Notes: generated by a model not told the origin, from the sequence alone. A stretch of 64,000 nucleotides of DNA from Salinisphaera sp. Q1T1-3 (GCF_003602005.1 NZ_QZWD01000015.1:28725-92724); one strand, 5' to 3'. Counted from the first letter of the stretch, positions 46,573 through 54,934 are shown. A program made the numbers and translations.

Positions 46573-47622
46573 TCAGCCATCGATATCGCGGGCACGGGGC
46601 TCCTGCTGTGTAATGCAATGCACCCCGCCACCGCGCGCGAAGATGGGCCGGGCGTCGACCCGGACGATCTCTCGCCCGGGGTAGGCCGCGGCCAGGATTT
46701 CGGCGGCTTCGTCGTCGGCCGGGTCATCGAAGGTGCCCAGCACGACCGCCCCGTTGATGGGCAGATGATTGATATAGCTGTAGTCGACCGGGCCGTGTTC
46801 GTCGTGCAGGCGTTGCGGCGCGGGCAGGCGATGCACGACGAATGCTGTGTCGTCGCGTGTTCTGGCCTGCGCGAACTGGGCGATCACGGCCTGCGAAATG
46901 GCGTGGTCCGGATGGCGTGGATTGCGCTGATCGTGCACCAGGACGTGGCCGGGGGCCGGCAGGGCCGCGACGATATCCACATGGCCGAAGGTGCCGAGCG
47001 GCTCGGCATCCCGCGTGAGGCCGCGCTCCAGCCAGATCATGTGATCGGCGCCGAGGGTGCGCTTCATCTCGGCTTCCACGGCGGCCCGAGAAAGCCCCGG
47101 ATTGCGGCGCGGGTCGCGCTGGACGGTCTCGGTGAGCAGGAGCGTGCCAGCGCCGTCCCCGGCCAGGCCGCCGCCCTCGTTGACCAGCGACGAGATGATG
47201 CGTTCGGCCCCGGCGTGCTGGGCGATGACGCCGGCGATCGCGGCGTCCTTGTCCCAGCGGGCCCAGGGCCGGGCGCCCCAGCCGTTGAAGTGCCAGTCCA
47301 CGGCGCCAAGCCGGCCCTCGGCGTCGAGTACGAAGCTCGGGCCTGTGTCGCGCAGCCAGGCATCGTCCAGCGGGCAGGCCAGTCGTTCGATGCGCGGGCT
47401 GACGTAGTCCTCGACCGTGTGTTGATCGGCCGGGTCGACGAGCATCGTCACCGGCTCGTAGTCGGCGATCGCGTGGGCGACCTCGGCCCAGGCCCGGCGG
47501 GCGGCATCCAGATCGGCACCGGCCGAGGCCGAGGCGCCGGCGGCCGGCGGAAACCCCATCCAGACCCGTTTCTGGGGCACGGTCTCGGCCGGCAGAGACC
47601 AGGCCCGAAGGCAACGGCTCAT
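46573..47622 (-). CDS. aguA: Agmatine deiminase AguA
   Basis: A 349-residue peptidyl-arginine-deiminase-fold enzyme converting agmatine to N-carbamoylputrescine. It shows RVWMGFPP near residue 19, DDAWLRDTGPSFVLD near 86, NEGGGLAGDG near 148, GHVDIVAA near 213 and the catalytic Cys in RGGGVHCITQQEP near 338. The start is overlapped by the aguB stop (4-base ATGA), so the pair is coupled. It feeds putrescine into the Puu route elsewhere in the window. Confidence 0.95.
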   Translation of the reverse strand: MSRCLRAWSLPAETVPQKRVWMGFPPAAGASASAGADLDAARRAWAEVAHAIADYEPVTMLVDPADQHTVEDYVSPRIERLACPLDDAWLRDTGPSFVLDAEGRLGAVDWHFNGWGARPWARWDKDAAIAGVIAQHAGAERIISSLVNEGGGLAGDGAGTLLLTETVQRDPRRNPGLSRAAVEAEMKRTLGADHMIWLERGLTRDAEPLGTFGHVDIVAALPAPGHVLVHDQRNPRHPDHAISQAVIAQFAQARTRDDTAFVVHRLPAPQRLHDEHGPVDYSYINHLPINGAVVLGTFDDPADDEAAEILAAAYPGREIVRVDARPIFARGGGVHCITQQEPRARDIDG

Positions 47623-48593
47623 GACGGCGCATCCGTCCCGCCGAGCGGGCGCTCGCGGTCGACCGGGGCGACGAGCGCGCCGTAGGTATCCGGCCGGCGC
47701 GTGGCCAGAAACGGGAACAGGGTGAGCCAGTCTCGGCGCTGTTCCAGGTCGAGATCGGCCACCAGCACGGCCTCGGCATCCCGCGGGGCATGAGCCAGCA
47801 CCCGCCCGTACGGGTCGGAAATGAACGAGCTGCCGTAGAACGCCAGCCGGCCCTCGTCGCCGATGCGATTGGGCACCACCATGAACGTGCCGGCCGTGAT
47901 GCCGTTGGCCACGATGACCTGGCGCCACAGCGGTTCGGTATCGAAATCGGGAAAGTCCGGTTCGCTGCCGATCGCGGTCGGATAGACCAGCACTTCTGCA
48001 CCGGCCAGCGAATAGGCCCGGGCAACTTCCGGAAACCATTCGTCCCAGCACGTCGGCATGCCGATCGCGGCACCGGCCAGCGCATCGGGATGATAGACCG
48101 GGTACGGGTTGTCCGTTGGCCCGCCGCGGAAATAAGTGTCCTCGAAATAGCCCTCGGTAATGGGGATGTGCAGTTTGTGCGTGGCGCCGAGCAGCGCCCC
48201 GTCCGGGCCGACCAGAATCGCCGTGTTCAGGCCCAGGGCGTCGCGCTCATCATCGCTGCGCTGGAACAGCGAGGCATGCACACAGACGCCGTGCTTCATC
48301 GCCGCGGCCCGGGCGAAGGCCATCGTCGGCCCGTCGTGCAGGTCTTCCGCGCCATCGGCCGGTGTGCCGCCGGCGCGCTGGTCGGCGGGATAGCGCATGA
48401 GCGTGAGCTCCGGCAGGCACACGAGCCGGGCGCCGGCCGCGGCTGCCTGGCCGACGGCGGCCGTCAGATGGGCCACGAGCGCGTCCGGATCGACCTGCCA
48501 GGCGTGCTGGACCAGCGCGATGCGCAACGAGGCCCGGGTGGCGGCTTCGGCACGCGCCAGCGAGGGCAGGGCGTCTGCCTGAATGAGTTGCAT
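47619..48593 (-). CDS. aguB: N-carbamoylputrescine amidase-like nitrilase (AguB)
   Basis: A 324-residue nitrilase-fold amidase. The triad is E in LPELTLMRYP near residue 61, K in THKLHIPITEGYFEDTYF near 144 and C in GMPTCWDEWFPEVAR near 178. The GYFEDTYFRGG loop is characteristic of AguB. It hydrolyses N-carbamoylputrescine to putrescine, carbon dioxide and ammonia. The ATG at MQLIQADAL has an AAAGG site. It is first in the aguBA operon. Confidence 0.92.
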   Translation of the reverse strand: MQLIQADALPSLARAEAATRASLRIALVQHAWQVDPDALVAHLTAAVGQAAAAGARLVCLPELTLMRYPADQRAGGTPADGAEDLHDGPTMAFARAAAMKHGVCVHASLFQRSDDERDALGLNTAILVGPDGALLGATHKLHIPITEGYFEDTYFRGGPTDNPYPVYHPDALAGAAIGMPTCWDEWFPEVARAYSLAGAEVLVYPTAIGSEPDFPDFDTEPLWRQVIVANGITAGTFMVVPNRIGDEGRLAFYGSSFISDPYGRVLAHAPRDAEAVLVADLDLEQRRDWLTLFPFLATRRPDTYGALVAPVDRERPLGGTDAPS

Positions 48594-49252
48594 CGATATC
48601 AACCTTTGAAAGCGAGGGCGACGACCCATCGGCCACGTCTGTAAGTGCGATGCGCCGGCAGGGGATTCGTCCCGGGGTCCGGTGATTCGTATAACACGAC
48701 AGAAACGCCGCTGCCTCGGCCGTGCAAGCGCGACATCGCGTGTCTCGTCGACTTGCGGGCCGGTGTTTGTGGTCAGGATGCCGGTTCATGTCGGCGCTTG
48801 GCGAGGCGGGGTGGTGACCCCGTGTGGCGGCGATGGCCACAACGCCCTCGCCGGACCGCGGAGATCGGCGTGCGGCCGGCGCGGCCTGGCGGTCGCCGGT
48901 ATTCGTCTGGCCGTTGTGCACAAAACCGGCCGCCCGGTGGCAGACATACGCAGAAGGCCGGGGCAACAGGCGATCGACGCGGCAGAGCGCGTCATCCCGG
49001 CCCTGTTGAAAATCCGCCCGAGCGTCTCGACGAGCGCCCGGCGGCCAGCCAGGACGGGCGTCCCCGCATCGCGGCATCACCCGATCGGCGCCACGACCCG
49101 AGCGCGGATGCGTACCGATCCGCCGCGGGGCACGTGTATGCTCGATTCACCATCAAAGCATTGCGTGGCAACAAGCTGCGCCCCAAATGCTGTGGGCGTA
49201 TCATCGCAATCAACAATTCGTCTCATGTGGCGCGCGCCACGACAGGATCGAC
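48594..49252. other. Intergenic region upstream of poxB-like gene
   Basis: 659 bases without a supported gene. Open frames here are Arg/Pro-rich with no family resemblance. It holds the divergent aguB and TPP-enzyme promoters, but I could not place either. Confidence 0.4.
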
Positions 49253-50980
49253 ATGGCTAAGACAACAGTTGCGGATCTCCTGGCCGACCTGCTCATCCAG
49301 GCCAACGTGAAGACCGTCTGGGGGCTGCCCGGCGATTCGCTCAACGGCTTCACCGAAGCCCTGCGGGTGCGTGAGGACATCAGTTGGCGCGGCGTGCGTC
49401 ATGAAGAAGTCGCGGCGCTGGCGGCAACCTACGAAGCCGATGCCCACGGCGGCCTGGCGGTCTGTGCCGGCTCCTGCGGGCCGGGTAACCTGCATCTCAT
49501 CAACGGCCTGTTCGAGGCGCAGCGCGCCAATGTGCCCATGGTGGCCATCGCCGCGCAGATCCCCTCGAGCGAGATCGGCCTCGGCTATTTTCAGGAAACC
49601 CATCCGCAGAATCTGTTCGCCGAATGCAGCGACTGGTGCGAGCTGGTGGCCAACCCGGCCCAGGTGCCGCAGGTCTTCGAGGCCGCCATGAACAGCGCGA
49701 TCACGAATCGCTCGGTCTCGGTCATCGTGCTGCCGGGCGACGTGGCCGTGGCCGAGGCGCCGGTTCGCAAGGTGCGTTGGCAGCCGCCGGTCCGCCCGAC
49801 GGTCGTGCCGCCCGACGATGCGCTCCAGAATCTGGCCGGGCTCATCGATAACAGCGACAACATCGCCATTCTCGGCGGCTTCGGCTGTGACGGCTACCAC
49901 GACCAGGTCGTCGCCCTGGCCGAAAAGATCAAGGCACCGATCGTGCACGCCCTGCGCGGCAAGCAGTCCCTGGAACACGACAACCCCTACGACGTCGGCA
50001 TGACCGGCCTGATCGGGTTCTCCTCCGGTTACGAAGCGCTCAAGAAATGTGACCTGCTGCTCATGCTGGGGACCAACTTTCCGTACCGGGACTTCTACCC
50101 CGATCACGGGAACATCGTGCAGATCGATATCCGCGGCCATCATCTCGGACGGCGTTCGCCGTTGACGATGGGGTTGGTCGGCGATATCGGGCCGACGCTC
50201 GACCGGCTTCTGCCGATGCTCCAGACGCACGAAAGCCGTCGTTTTCTGGATATCTCCCTCGACAACTATCGCGAGGCACGCAAGGACCTCGACGAACTGG
50301 CCACGCCCCGCGACGACGGCAACCCGCTGCACCCGCAGTACCTCACCGCGCGGGCCTCGGAACTGGCCGCCGAAGATGCCGTGTTCACCGCCGACGTTGG
50401 CACGCCGACCGTCTGGGCGGCACGTTATCTCCAGCTCAACGGCAAGCGCCGCCTGTCCGGCTCCTGGATGCACGGCTCGATGGCCGTGGCCGTACCGGCC
50501 GCGATGGGCTGGCAGGCCGCCTATCCCGAGCGCCAGGTCGTGGCTCTGGCCGGCGACGGGGGCGTGTCCATGCTGATGGGTGACCTCATCACGCTCGTCA
50601 ACGAAAAGCTGCCGGTCAAGGTCATCGTCTACAACAACGAAACGCTGGGCTTCGTGGCCATGGAAATGAAGGCCGCCGGCTATGTCGATACCACCACCGA
50701 CATGCCCACCGTGGATTATGCGGGCATGGCCGAATCGCTGGGTATCTTCAGCCTCAAGGTGCACGATTCCTCGAAGCTCGACGAGGCGTTGACCCAGGCC
50801 TTCGACCACGATGGCCCGGCCTTGGTGGACGTACGCACGGCCAAGCAGGAACTGTCCATGCCGCCGCGTATCGAGGCCGCGCAGGCCAAGGGCTTTTCGC
50901 TCTATATGCTGCGTGCCGTCATGAGCGGCAAGGGCGACGAAGTCATCGACCTCGGCAAGACCAACTGGCTCGGTCGATAA
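49253..50980 (+). CDS. poxB: Thiamine-diphosphate enzyme, pyruvate dehydrogenase (quinone)/oxidase type
   Basis: A 575-residue TPP-dependent enzyme with three domains. The Pyr domain opens KTVWGLPGDSLNGFTEAL and carries the catalytic Glu in RHEEVAALAA near residue 49. The central domain binds FAD/Rossmann-like (ILGGFGCDGYHDQV near 205). The PP domain has the GDGG...YNN motif (GDGGVSMLMGDLITLVNEKL) near 440. The pattern matches PoxB, which takes pyruvate to acetate and CO2 at the membrane using quinone. Acetolactate synthase relatives are the alternative. No coupled genes. Confidence 0.9.
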   Translation: MAKTTVADLLADLLIQANVKTVWGLPGDSLNGFTEALRVREDISWRGVRHEEVAALAATYEADAHGGLAVCAGSCGPGNLHLINGLFEAQRANVPMVAIAAQIPSSEIGLGYFQETHPQNLFAECSDWCELVANPAQVPQVFEAAMNSAITNRSVSVIVLPGDVAVAEAPVRKVRWQPPVRPTVVPPDDALQNLAGLIDNSDNIAILGGFGCDGYHDQVVALAEKIKAPIVHALRGKQSLEHDNPYDVGMTGLIGFSSGYEALKKCDLLLMLGTNFPYRDFYPDHGNIVQIDIRGHHLGRRSPLTMGLVGDIGPTLDRLLPMLQTHESRRFLDISLDNYREARKDLDELATPRDDGNPLHPQYLTARASELAAEDAVFTADVGTPTVWAARYLQLNGKRRLSGSWMHGSMAVAVPAAMGWQAAYPERQVVALAGDGGVSMLMGDLITLVNEKLPVKVIVYNNETLGFVAMEMKAAGYVDTTTDMPTVDYAGMAESLGIFSLKVHDSSKLDEALTQAFDHDGPALVDVRTAKQELSMPPRIEAAQAKGFSLYMLRAVMSGKGDEVIDLGKTNWLGR

Positions 50981-51064
50981 GACGTCGGTGCGCTGCGAGG
51001 GCGAATGCCGCCATCGCAGCGCACCACACGCCGCAGCCGTCCGGGCCGGCCTGAGCCAGAGCGT

Positions 51065-51291
51065 GTCGTCACGAGATAGGTGGCCGCAGTGCCCCGGCCC
51101 GGTGCGTCAAGCAAGGCGCGCAACGCGGCGTGGCGCGAACGGCAGAGGCAAACCGAAGGGCGGCCAGCGGCCAATCGAAGAGAGCCCGGGGTTATCGCGC
51201 ACTCACGTGGCTGGGCCACGCCATGCGCACGATGTTTTATCTTCTTTCACCAGCGCCTGGCCACGGGTGCGACAGCCTATCTCGTGACGAC
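51065..51291. repeat. MITE-like repeat family B, copy 3 (complete)
   Basis: 227 bp with perfect 15-base terminal inverted repeats GTCGTCACGAGATAG and CTATCTCGTGACGAC. The interior carries the family block GCCAGCGGCCAA, CTCACGTGGCTGGGCCACG and GCCACGGGTGCGAC. It is the longest family B copy seen. No transposase gene inside. Confidence 0.82.
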
Positions 51292-51604
51292 GCGCCCAAG
51301 GCACTTTGCCGGTTTCTGTCCAGGCTTGCCGAAAGGCGCGGTCTGGCATTGCCGGCGGTGGCAAGAATACGGCGGACCGGCGCGTCTCGTGGCTCGCAAC
51401 GATGTGCATCGACTCGATACGAGGTTGAAGTGTGCTCGTTGCCGGGTTCGGCCGATGCCTGATCGCCGTCTCGTCCGCCGAGCGGAACCGGGGCGCCGAG
51501 CGAATGGCGATAGGCGTCGAGGCGGGCAGTAATACGCGTCATCGACAACGCAAGCCCATGGTGCCGCGTCAGCCGCCACGCGCGCTACGTTGATTGCGGC
51601 AGCC
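51292..51604. other. Region between repeat B copy 3 and intI
   Basis: About 310 bases with no supported gene and no repeat recognised. It marks the left border of the integron. Confidence 0.4.
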
Positions 51605-52579
51605 TCAGCTATCCAGCGGACTCACCACGCCACGGGCGCCCAGCTTGAGGACATGCGTGTAGATCATCGTCGTCTGCACGCTCTTGTGTCCGAGTAACGC
51701 TTGCACGGTCCGAATATCGCTGCCGCGTTCCAGCAAATGCGTAGCAAACGAATGCCGCAAGGTATGGCAGCTTGCCTTCTTGCGAATGCCGGCGCGCCGG
51801 ACAGCCTCCTTCACCGCCTGCTGCAACCCCTTCTCGCTCAGATGATGACGTCGCGTCAGACCAGAGCGCGGATCAACCGAGAGCCGGCGTGATGGAAAAA
51901 CGTATTGCCAGGCCAGCTCGGTCTCGGCATTGGGATACTTGCGCGCCAGAGCGCTCGGCAGAAAGACCGAGCCGTACCCGGCAACCCGGTCCGCCTGATG
52001 ACGGCTGACCACCGCATCGATCTGGGCCCGCAAATCATCGGCGATCGACGCCGGCAGCGGGGTAACGCGATCCCGCGCCCCCTTGGCGTCGCGCACCACG
52101 ATCTGGCGGTACTCGAAATCCACATCCTTGACCCGCAGCCGCACCGCCTCCATCAGCCGTAAGCCAGAGCCGTACAACAGCGACGCCATCAACCGGTAGG
52201 TGCCGTCGAGCTGTGTAAGTAGCCGCATTACCTCCGAAACACTCAAGACCTCCGGAATTCGCGCCGGCCGCTTCACGCGAACGACATCATCCATCCAGGG
52301 CAGCTCGATCTCGAGCACGTCCTTGTAAAGAAACAGTATGGCGTTCAATGCCTGGTTCTGTGTCGAAGCCGCCACGTGCTTGTCAACGGCCAGATGCGTC
52401 AGAAACCGCTCCACCTCCGCCTTGCCCATATCCCTTGGATGGCGTTTGTCGTGAAACAGAATGAAGCGACGTATCCAGGCGATATAGGTCTTCTCTGTCC
52501 GAAGGCTGTAATGCTTTAGCCGAATCCGGTCCCGCACGCGTTCCAATAACTTCGGCCGGCGATTCTCCGATTTAGACAT
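51605..52579 (-). CDS. intI: Integron integrase IntI
   Basis: A 324-residue tyrosine recombinase. The core-binding domain is at about residues 10-95 and the catalytic domain at 105-320. Catalytic residues: R141 in [13 protein letters not shown]272-x2-R275 in [14 protein letters not shown]298 in [10 protein letters not shown] and nucleophile Y307 in MIYTHVL. The IntI-specific extra segment is present at about 205-232 ([24 protein letters not shown]). It catalyses attI x attC cassette insertion and attC x attC excision. It appears intact. It is divergent from the cassette array, as expected. Confidence 0.97.
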   Translation of the reverse strand: MSKSENRRPKLLERVRDRIRLKHYSLRTEKTYIAWIRRFILFHDKRHPRDMGKAEVERFLTHLAVDKHVAASTQNQALNAILFLYKDVLEIELPWMDDVVRVKRPARIPEVLSVSEVMRLLTQLDGTYRLMASLLYGSGLRLMEAVRLRVKDVDFEYRQIVVRDAKGARDRVTPLPASIADDLRAQIDAVVSRHQADRVAGYGSVFLPSALARKYPNAETELAWQYVFPSRRLSVDPRSGLTRRHHLSEKGLQQAVKEAVRRAGIRKKASCHTLRHSFATHLLERGSDIRTVQALLGHKSVQTTMIYTHVLKLGARGVVSPLDS

Positions 52580-52598
52580 TGAGCTTAACCCGTTAACG

Positions 52599-52626
52599 GC
52601 GTATCAATAGATATGTACCGATACGC
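52599..52626. promoter_or_regulatory. Inverted repeat in the intI upstream region
   Basis: Arms GCGTATC (52599-52605) and GATACGC (52620-52626) lie 20-47 bases from the intI start codon, where its promoter and operator must be. It does not match the LexA box (CTG-N10-CAG), so SOS control is not supported by sequence. Confidence 0.4.
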
Positions 52627-52704
52627 AGCGTCTTAACAGCATTGGCTTATTGCTATACGAAAACGGCGGGCAATGCTATACCTAGTTTCAGCCGTATACT
52701 TGGC

Positions 52705-52711
52705 GTTGGGT
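52705..52711 (+). other. Candidate attI core site (GTTGGGT)
   Basis: GTTGGGT fits the GTTRRRY core and stands 126 bases from the intI start. It is the natural left boundary of the first cassette (G|TT). GTTAACG nearer intI is a weaker alternative. Confidence 0.5.
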
Positions 52712-52715
52712 TTTT

Positions 52716-53087
52716 GTGTTGGCGCATCGTGTTGGCAGCCAAAGAAAACCGCTCAACCGGCTTCGCCAGTCGGCAGCCCGTCCGGCGACAGAAAATGGTT
52801 ATTGGGCGCAGCGCCTACGCTCGAAGCTTGGCGTGTTTCGGCAAAGTCGGCCTTCGCAGTCGCCAGTGGTTCTGTCCCCTTCGATTCAAGTCGGAAAGTG
52901 GGCCTCGTTCGATGTCCCGAGTCGGCTTTCTACTCGGCGGTTTCATTTGATCTTTGCTATCTTCGAGGCATGGGGGATTTATCAGCTACAAACCGTGGGC
53001 TTCGTTCAGTCGGTTCGGCTGCCTTCGTTCCGCCGAGCGGCGGTAATTTTCGGGTTATGCAGTCACCCAACAAGTCGCTGCAGTTGA
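52716..53087 (+). CDS. Cassette 1 hypothetical protein (weak)
   Basis: This 123-residue frame starts with GTG 11 bases inside the cassette and ends inside the attC, the usual layout of cassette genes. The product is basic with one hydrophobic stretch (RFHLIFAIFEAWGIYQL near residue 77). No recognised family. Two other plus-strand frames overlap it, and one crosses the attC, so it is not certain that cassette 1 codes for protein. Confidence 0.3.
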   Translation: MLAHRVGSQRKPLNRLRQSAARPATENGYWAQRLRSKLGVFRQSRPSQSPVVLSPSIQVGKWASFDVPSRLSTRRFHLIFAIFEAWGIYQLQTVGFVQSVRLPSFRRAAVIFGLCSHPTSRCS

Positions 53088-53139
53088 CCGCCCAAAGCGC
53101 TGCCGCGCTTCGGGCGGCAACTGAGCTTCGGCGTTGTAC
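53065..53139 (+). repeat. attC 1
   Basis: 75-bp attC: ACCCAAC core, CGCTGCAGTTGACC arm, GGCGGCAACTGAGCTTCGGC arm and GTTGTAC core. It closes cassette 1. Confidence 0.9.
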
Positions 53140-53479
53140 GGCGGTCGGTTTGTGTTGTGGTCGAACTCTGGCGGCGGCTAGTAAAATCGAGCCAGTAGTT
53201 GGGCCTTGGCCCGTCTTTCTCGTTGCTCGCTAGTTCCGGGCTCAATAGCCGTCGATCCATGTCGGCGCCTTCCCATCAGTAAGCATCCGCGGTAAGTTCG
53301 AGTTCGGGGAATTCTTTCTTTCGGCGCGTCGGGCTTTGCGGTCCGCAGGCAAGTTGGGGGAGCGTCAAATGGTGGAGTTAACGTACAACGAGTCGCTGCA
53401 GCCGACCGCCCAAAACGCTGGCGCGTTTTGGGTTCCCTCCGCAGCCTGCGGCTGCTCCGGCGGCGGCTGAGCTTAGGCG
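53134..53479 (+). other. Cassette 2: 346-bp cassette without a conventional gene
   Basis: This cassette has a near twin of identical length at 60750-61095, about 92% identical by hand alignment (27 mismatches counted). No normal-sized plus-strand gene is present. The best conserved part is the last third: GCAGGCAAGTTGGGGGAGCG followed by an ATG. It may carry a regulatory RNA, a promoter or the small frame listed separately. Confidence 0.7.
53369..53470 (+). CDS. Possible 33-residue cassette peptide
   Basis: The frame MVELTYNESLQPTAQNAG..., 33 codons, has a strong GGGGGAG site seven bases upstream and runs into the attC, ending at TGA 53468. The twin cassette has the same frame, same length and same ribosome binding site (60985). 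Substitutions between twins are mostly non-synonymous, so coding is uncertain. Confidence 0.3.
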   Translation: MVELTYNESLQPTAQNAGAFWVPSAACGCSGGG

Positions 53480-53485
53480 TTATCT
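53383..53485 (+). repeat. attC 2
   Basis: 103-bp attC with the extra internal hairpin TCCGCAGCCTGCGGCTGCTCCGG. It ends in GTTATCT and closes cassette 2. Confidence 0.88.
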
Positions 53486-53532
53486 CTACAAGGTCCAATC
53501 GACGGAAACCGAAACACCCAGGAGGGTTGAAA

Positions 53533-53721
53533 ATGCCAGTTGTTACAATTCAACAGTCGCCGGGGCGAACGAAAGAACAAAGACAACTTCTCGTTGAACG
53601 CATTACCGAGGCGTTTGCAGAAGCATATGGAATGAAGCCGGAAGGGGTCACGATATTCTTCCAAAATTTCGATGACGAACACTGGGCGAAAGATGGAAAG
53701 TTAAACGCTGATCGTTCTTGA
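53533..53721 (+). CDS. Cassette 3: 4-oxalocrotonate tautomerase-family protein
   Basis: A 62-residue protein starting MPVVTIQQSPGRTKEQ. Pro2 would become the catalytic amino-terminal proline after Met removal, and R12 is the conserved arginine. The length fits the 4-OT/DmpI group, which form hexamers and isomerise enol or keto acids. The AGGAGG ribosome binding site lies nine bases upstream. It carries its own translation signal in an AT-richer cassette. Confidence 0.88.
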   Translation: MPVVTIQQSPGRTKEQRQLLVERITEAFAEAYGMKPEGVTIFFQNFDDEHWAKDGKLNADRS

Positions 53722-53734
53722 CGGGCTTGGAGAA

Positions 53735-53837
53735 AGATAACAGAGCGCTGCAGTTGACCGCCCGAAGCGCTGGCGCACTTCGGGTTCCCTCCGCGGCCTT
53801 CGGCCGCTCCGGCGTCAACTGAACTTCGGCGTTAGAC
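53735..53837 (+). repeat. attC 3
   Basis: 103-bp attC with the internal hairpin CCGCGGCCTTCGGCCGCTCCGG, ending GTTAGAC. Closes cassette 3. Confidence 0.9.
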
Positions 53838-53858
53838 ATCCTTTATTTTGGAGATAAT

Positions 53859-54242
53859 GTGACCAATCCAGTTAAAGATTTTTTTGCGTGCATTGGCGAA
53901 GGTGATGCGAAGTCTGCATTAGAGTTTGTGGATGAAAACGCCACCTTTGAAGCTCAAGGCCCGAACACCGTCCCAATTTATGGTGTTTTTGAGGGACGCG
54001 AAGGCGCGCAAAGATTTTTAGAAATTATTTCGGAATTATTTGATACAGAGGATTTTCAGTTCAAGAAATGGGCAGAGGCAGATGATTATGTTTTTGCTCA
54101 TGGCTACATGCAGCATCGCGTAAAGAAAACAGATCGAGTATTCCAGTGTGAGTGGGCGCTTGTGTGCCGAGTGAAAAATGGCTTTATCACCTCGTACAAA
54201 ATGTTTGAGGATACGGCCGCGCTCCAGACCGCGTATGCCTAA
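53859..54242 (+). CDS. Cassette 4: SnoaL/NTF2-like protein
   Basis: A 127-residue single-domain NTF2-fold protein: MTNPVKDFFACIGEGDAKSALEFVDENATFEAQG, GVFEGREGAQRFLEIISELF, then FKKWAEADDYVFAHGYMQHRV and WALVCRVKNGFITSYKMFEDTAAL. This matches the SnoaL-like ketosteroid-isomerase pattern of small ligand-binding or isomerase proteins. The start is GTG with GGAG upstream. The cassette is AT-rich against the chromosome. The stop overlaps the attC core. Substrate unknown. Confidence 0.88.
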   Translation: MTNPVKDFFACIGEGDAKSALEFVDENATFEAQGPNTVPIYGVFEGREGAQRFLEIISELFDTEDFQFKKWAEADDYVFAHGYMQHRVKKTDRVFQCEWALVCRVKNGFITSYKMFEDTAALQTAYA

Positions 54243-54311
54243 CAAATCGCTGCAGTTGACCGCCCAAAGCGCTGCTGCGCTTCGGCCGGCCACTGAGCTT
54301 CGGCGTTATGC
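54237..54311 (+). repeat. attC 4
   Basis: 75-bp attC, GCCTAAC to GTTATGC. Its right core provides the ATG of the next cassette gene. Confidence 0.9.
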
Positions 54312-54844
54312 GTAATTTTGTTTTAGTTGCTTTGGTGTTGGTTTTGGTCGTGGGCTGTGGTAGCTCGCCAACGGCTTCCGAACTCATAGAAAACTATCGT
54401 AACGCCCCACAATCTTTCGAAGCCCTTCGAGTAGCTATTACCGAAGACAGCGGTGATAGAAAATGCTTTGCTATCGGCCTTGACCATATTGGCGACTATT
54501 GGAAGTACGGCGAGTCGTGGACTCATGAAAATGATTACAAAACCAAACTAACTACGAACCAGGTCCTGTCGAGCCTCGATATCTCATTGAACAGGTACGA
54601 GTATTACAAGGACCTGTTCGCCGCTACGGGATCCGAACGAGTCACGTACTGCAAATCAGGCCGCCATTACGTTCCCTCTGTGTATGTAATGGTGTATCGA
54701 GCGGGATTAGGGGTATCCGGATGCATGGGCAACATTAATTGGAGTAGCGAGTTGCCCCCAAACCGCGGCAAACGCGGCGAAGGTGACTTCGTCGAAAATA
54801 CGCCGATCGAAGACGGTTGGTATTTAGCATACGAGTGCACGTAG
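54308..54844 (+). CDS. Cassette 5: lipoprotein
   Basis: A 178-residue exported lipoprotein. The signal peptide MRNFVLVALVLVLVVGC ends in a lipobox (LVVGC, Cys17). The mature part has four further cysteines (KCFAIG, TYCKSG, SGCMG, YECT) that could pair in the periplasm. No known family. The ATG lies in the attC core itself, so there is no room for a cassette-borne ribosome binding site. Confidence 0.75.
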   Translation: MRNFVLVALVLVLVVGCGSSPTASELIENYRNAPQSFEALRVAITEDSGDRKCFAIGLDHIGDYWKYGESWTHENDYKTKLTTNQVLSSLDISLNRYEYYKDLFAATGSERVTYCKSGRHYVPSVYVMVYRAGLGVSGCMGNINWSSELPPNRGKRGEGDFVENTPIEDGWYLAYECT

Positions 54845-54850
54845 TTTTGC

Positions 54851-54912
54851 GCATAACAAATCGCTGCAGTTGACGTCGGCTTCGCCGCCGCAACTGAGCT
54901 TCGGCGTTAGGT
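54851..54912 (+). repeat. attC 5
   Basis: Short 62-bp attC with a simple GTCGGCTTCGCCGCC apex, GCATAAC to GTTAGGT. Closes cassette 5. Confidence 0.9.
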
Positions 54913-54934
54913 TGAAAAAAAACGAGGGCGAGTT

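Noticed and set aside
48645..49310. 221-residue frame between aguB and the TPP enzyme
   Set aside because: Arg/Pro-rich with no family match, and it overlaps the real start of the next gene.
52580..52640. LexA box controlling intI
   Set aside because: No CTG-N10-CAG spacing; only an unrelated palindrome.
52673..53233. 186-residue plus-strand frame in cassette 1
   Set aside because: It begins before the likely attI and runs through attC 1 into cassette 2, so it crosses recombination boundaries. Its NKSLQLTAQS segment is translated attC.
53063..53260. Minus-strand 65-residue frame in cassette 2 (with a counterpart at 60673)
   Set aside because: Although both twins have it, it reads through the attC against cassette orientation, and the differences are mostly amino-acid changing.
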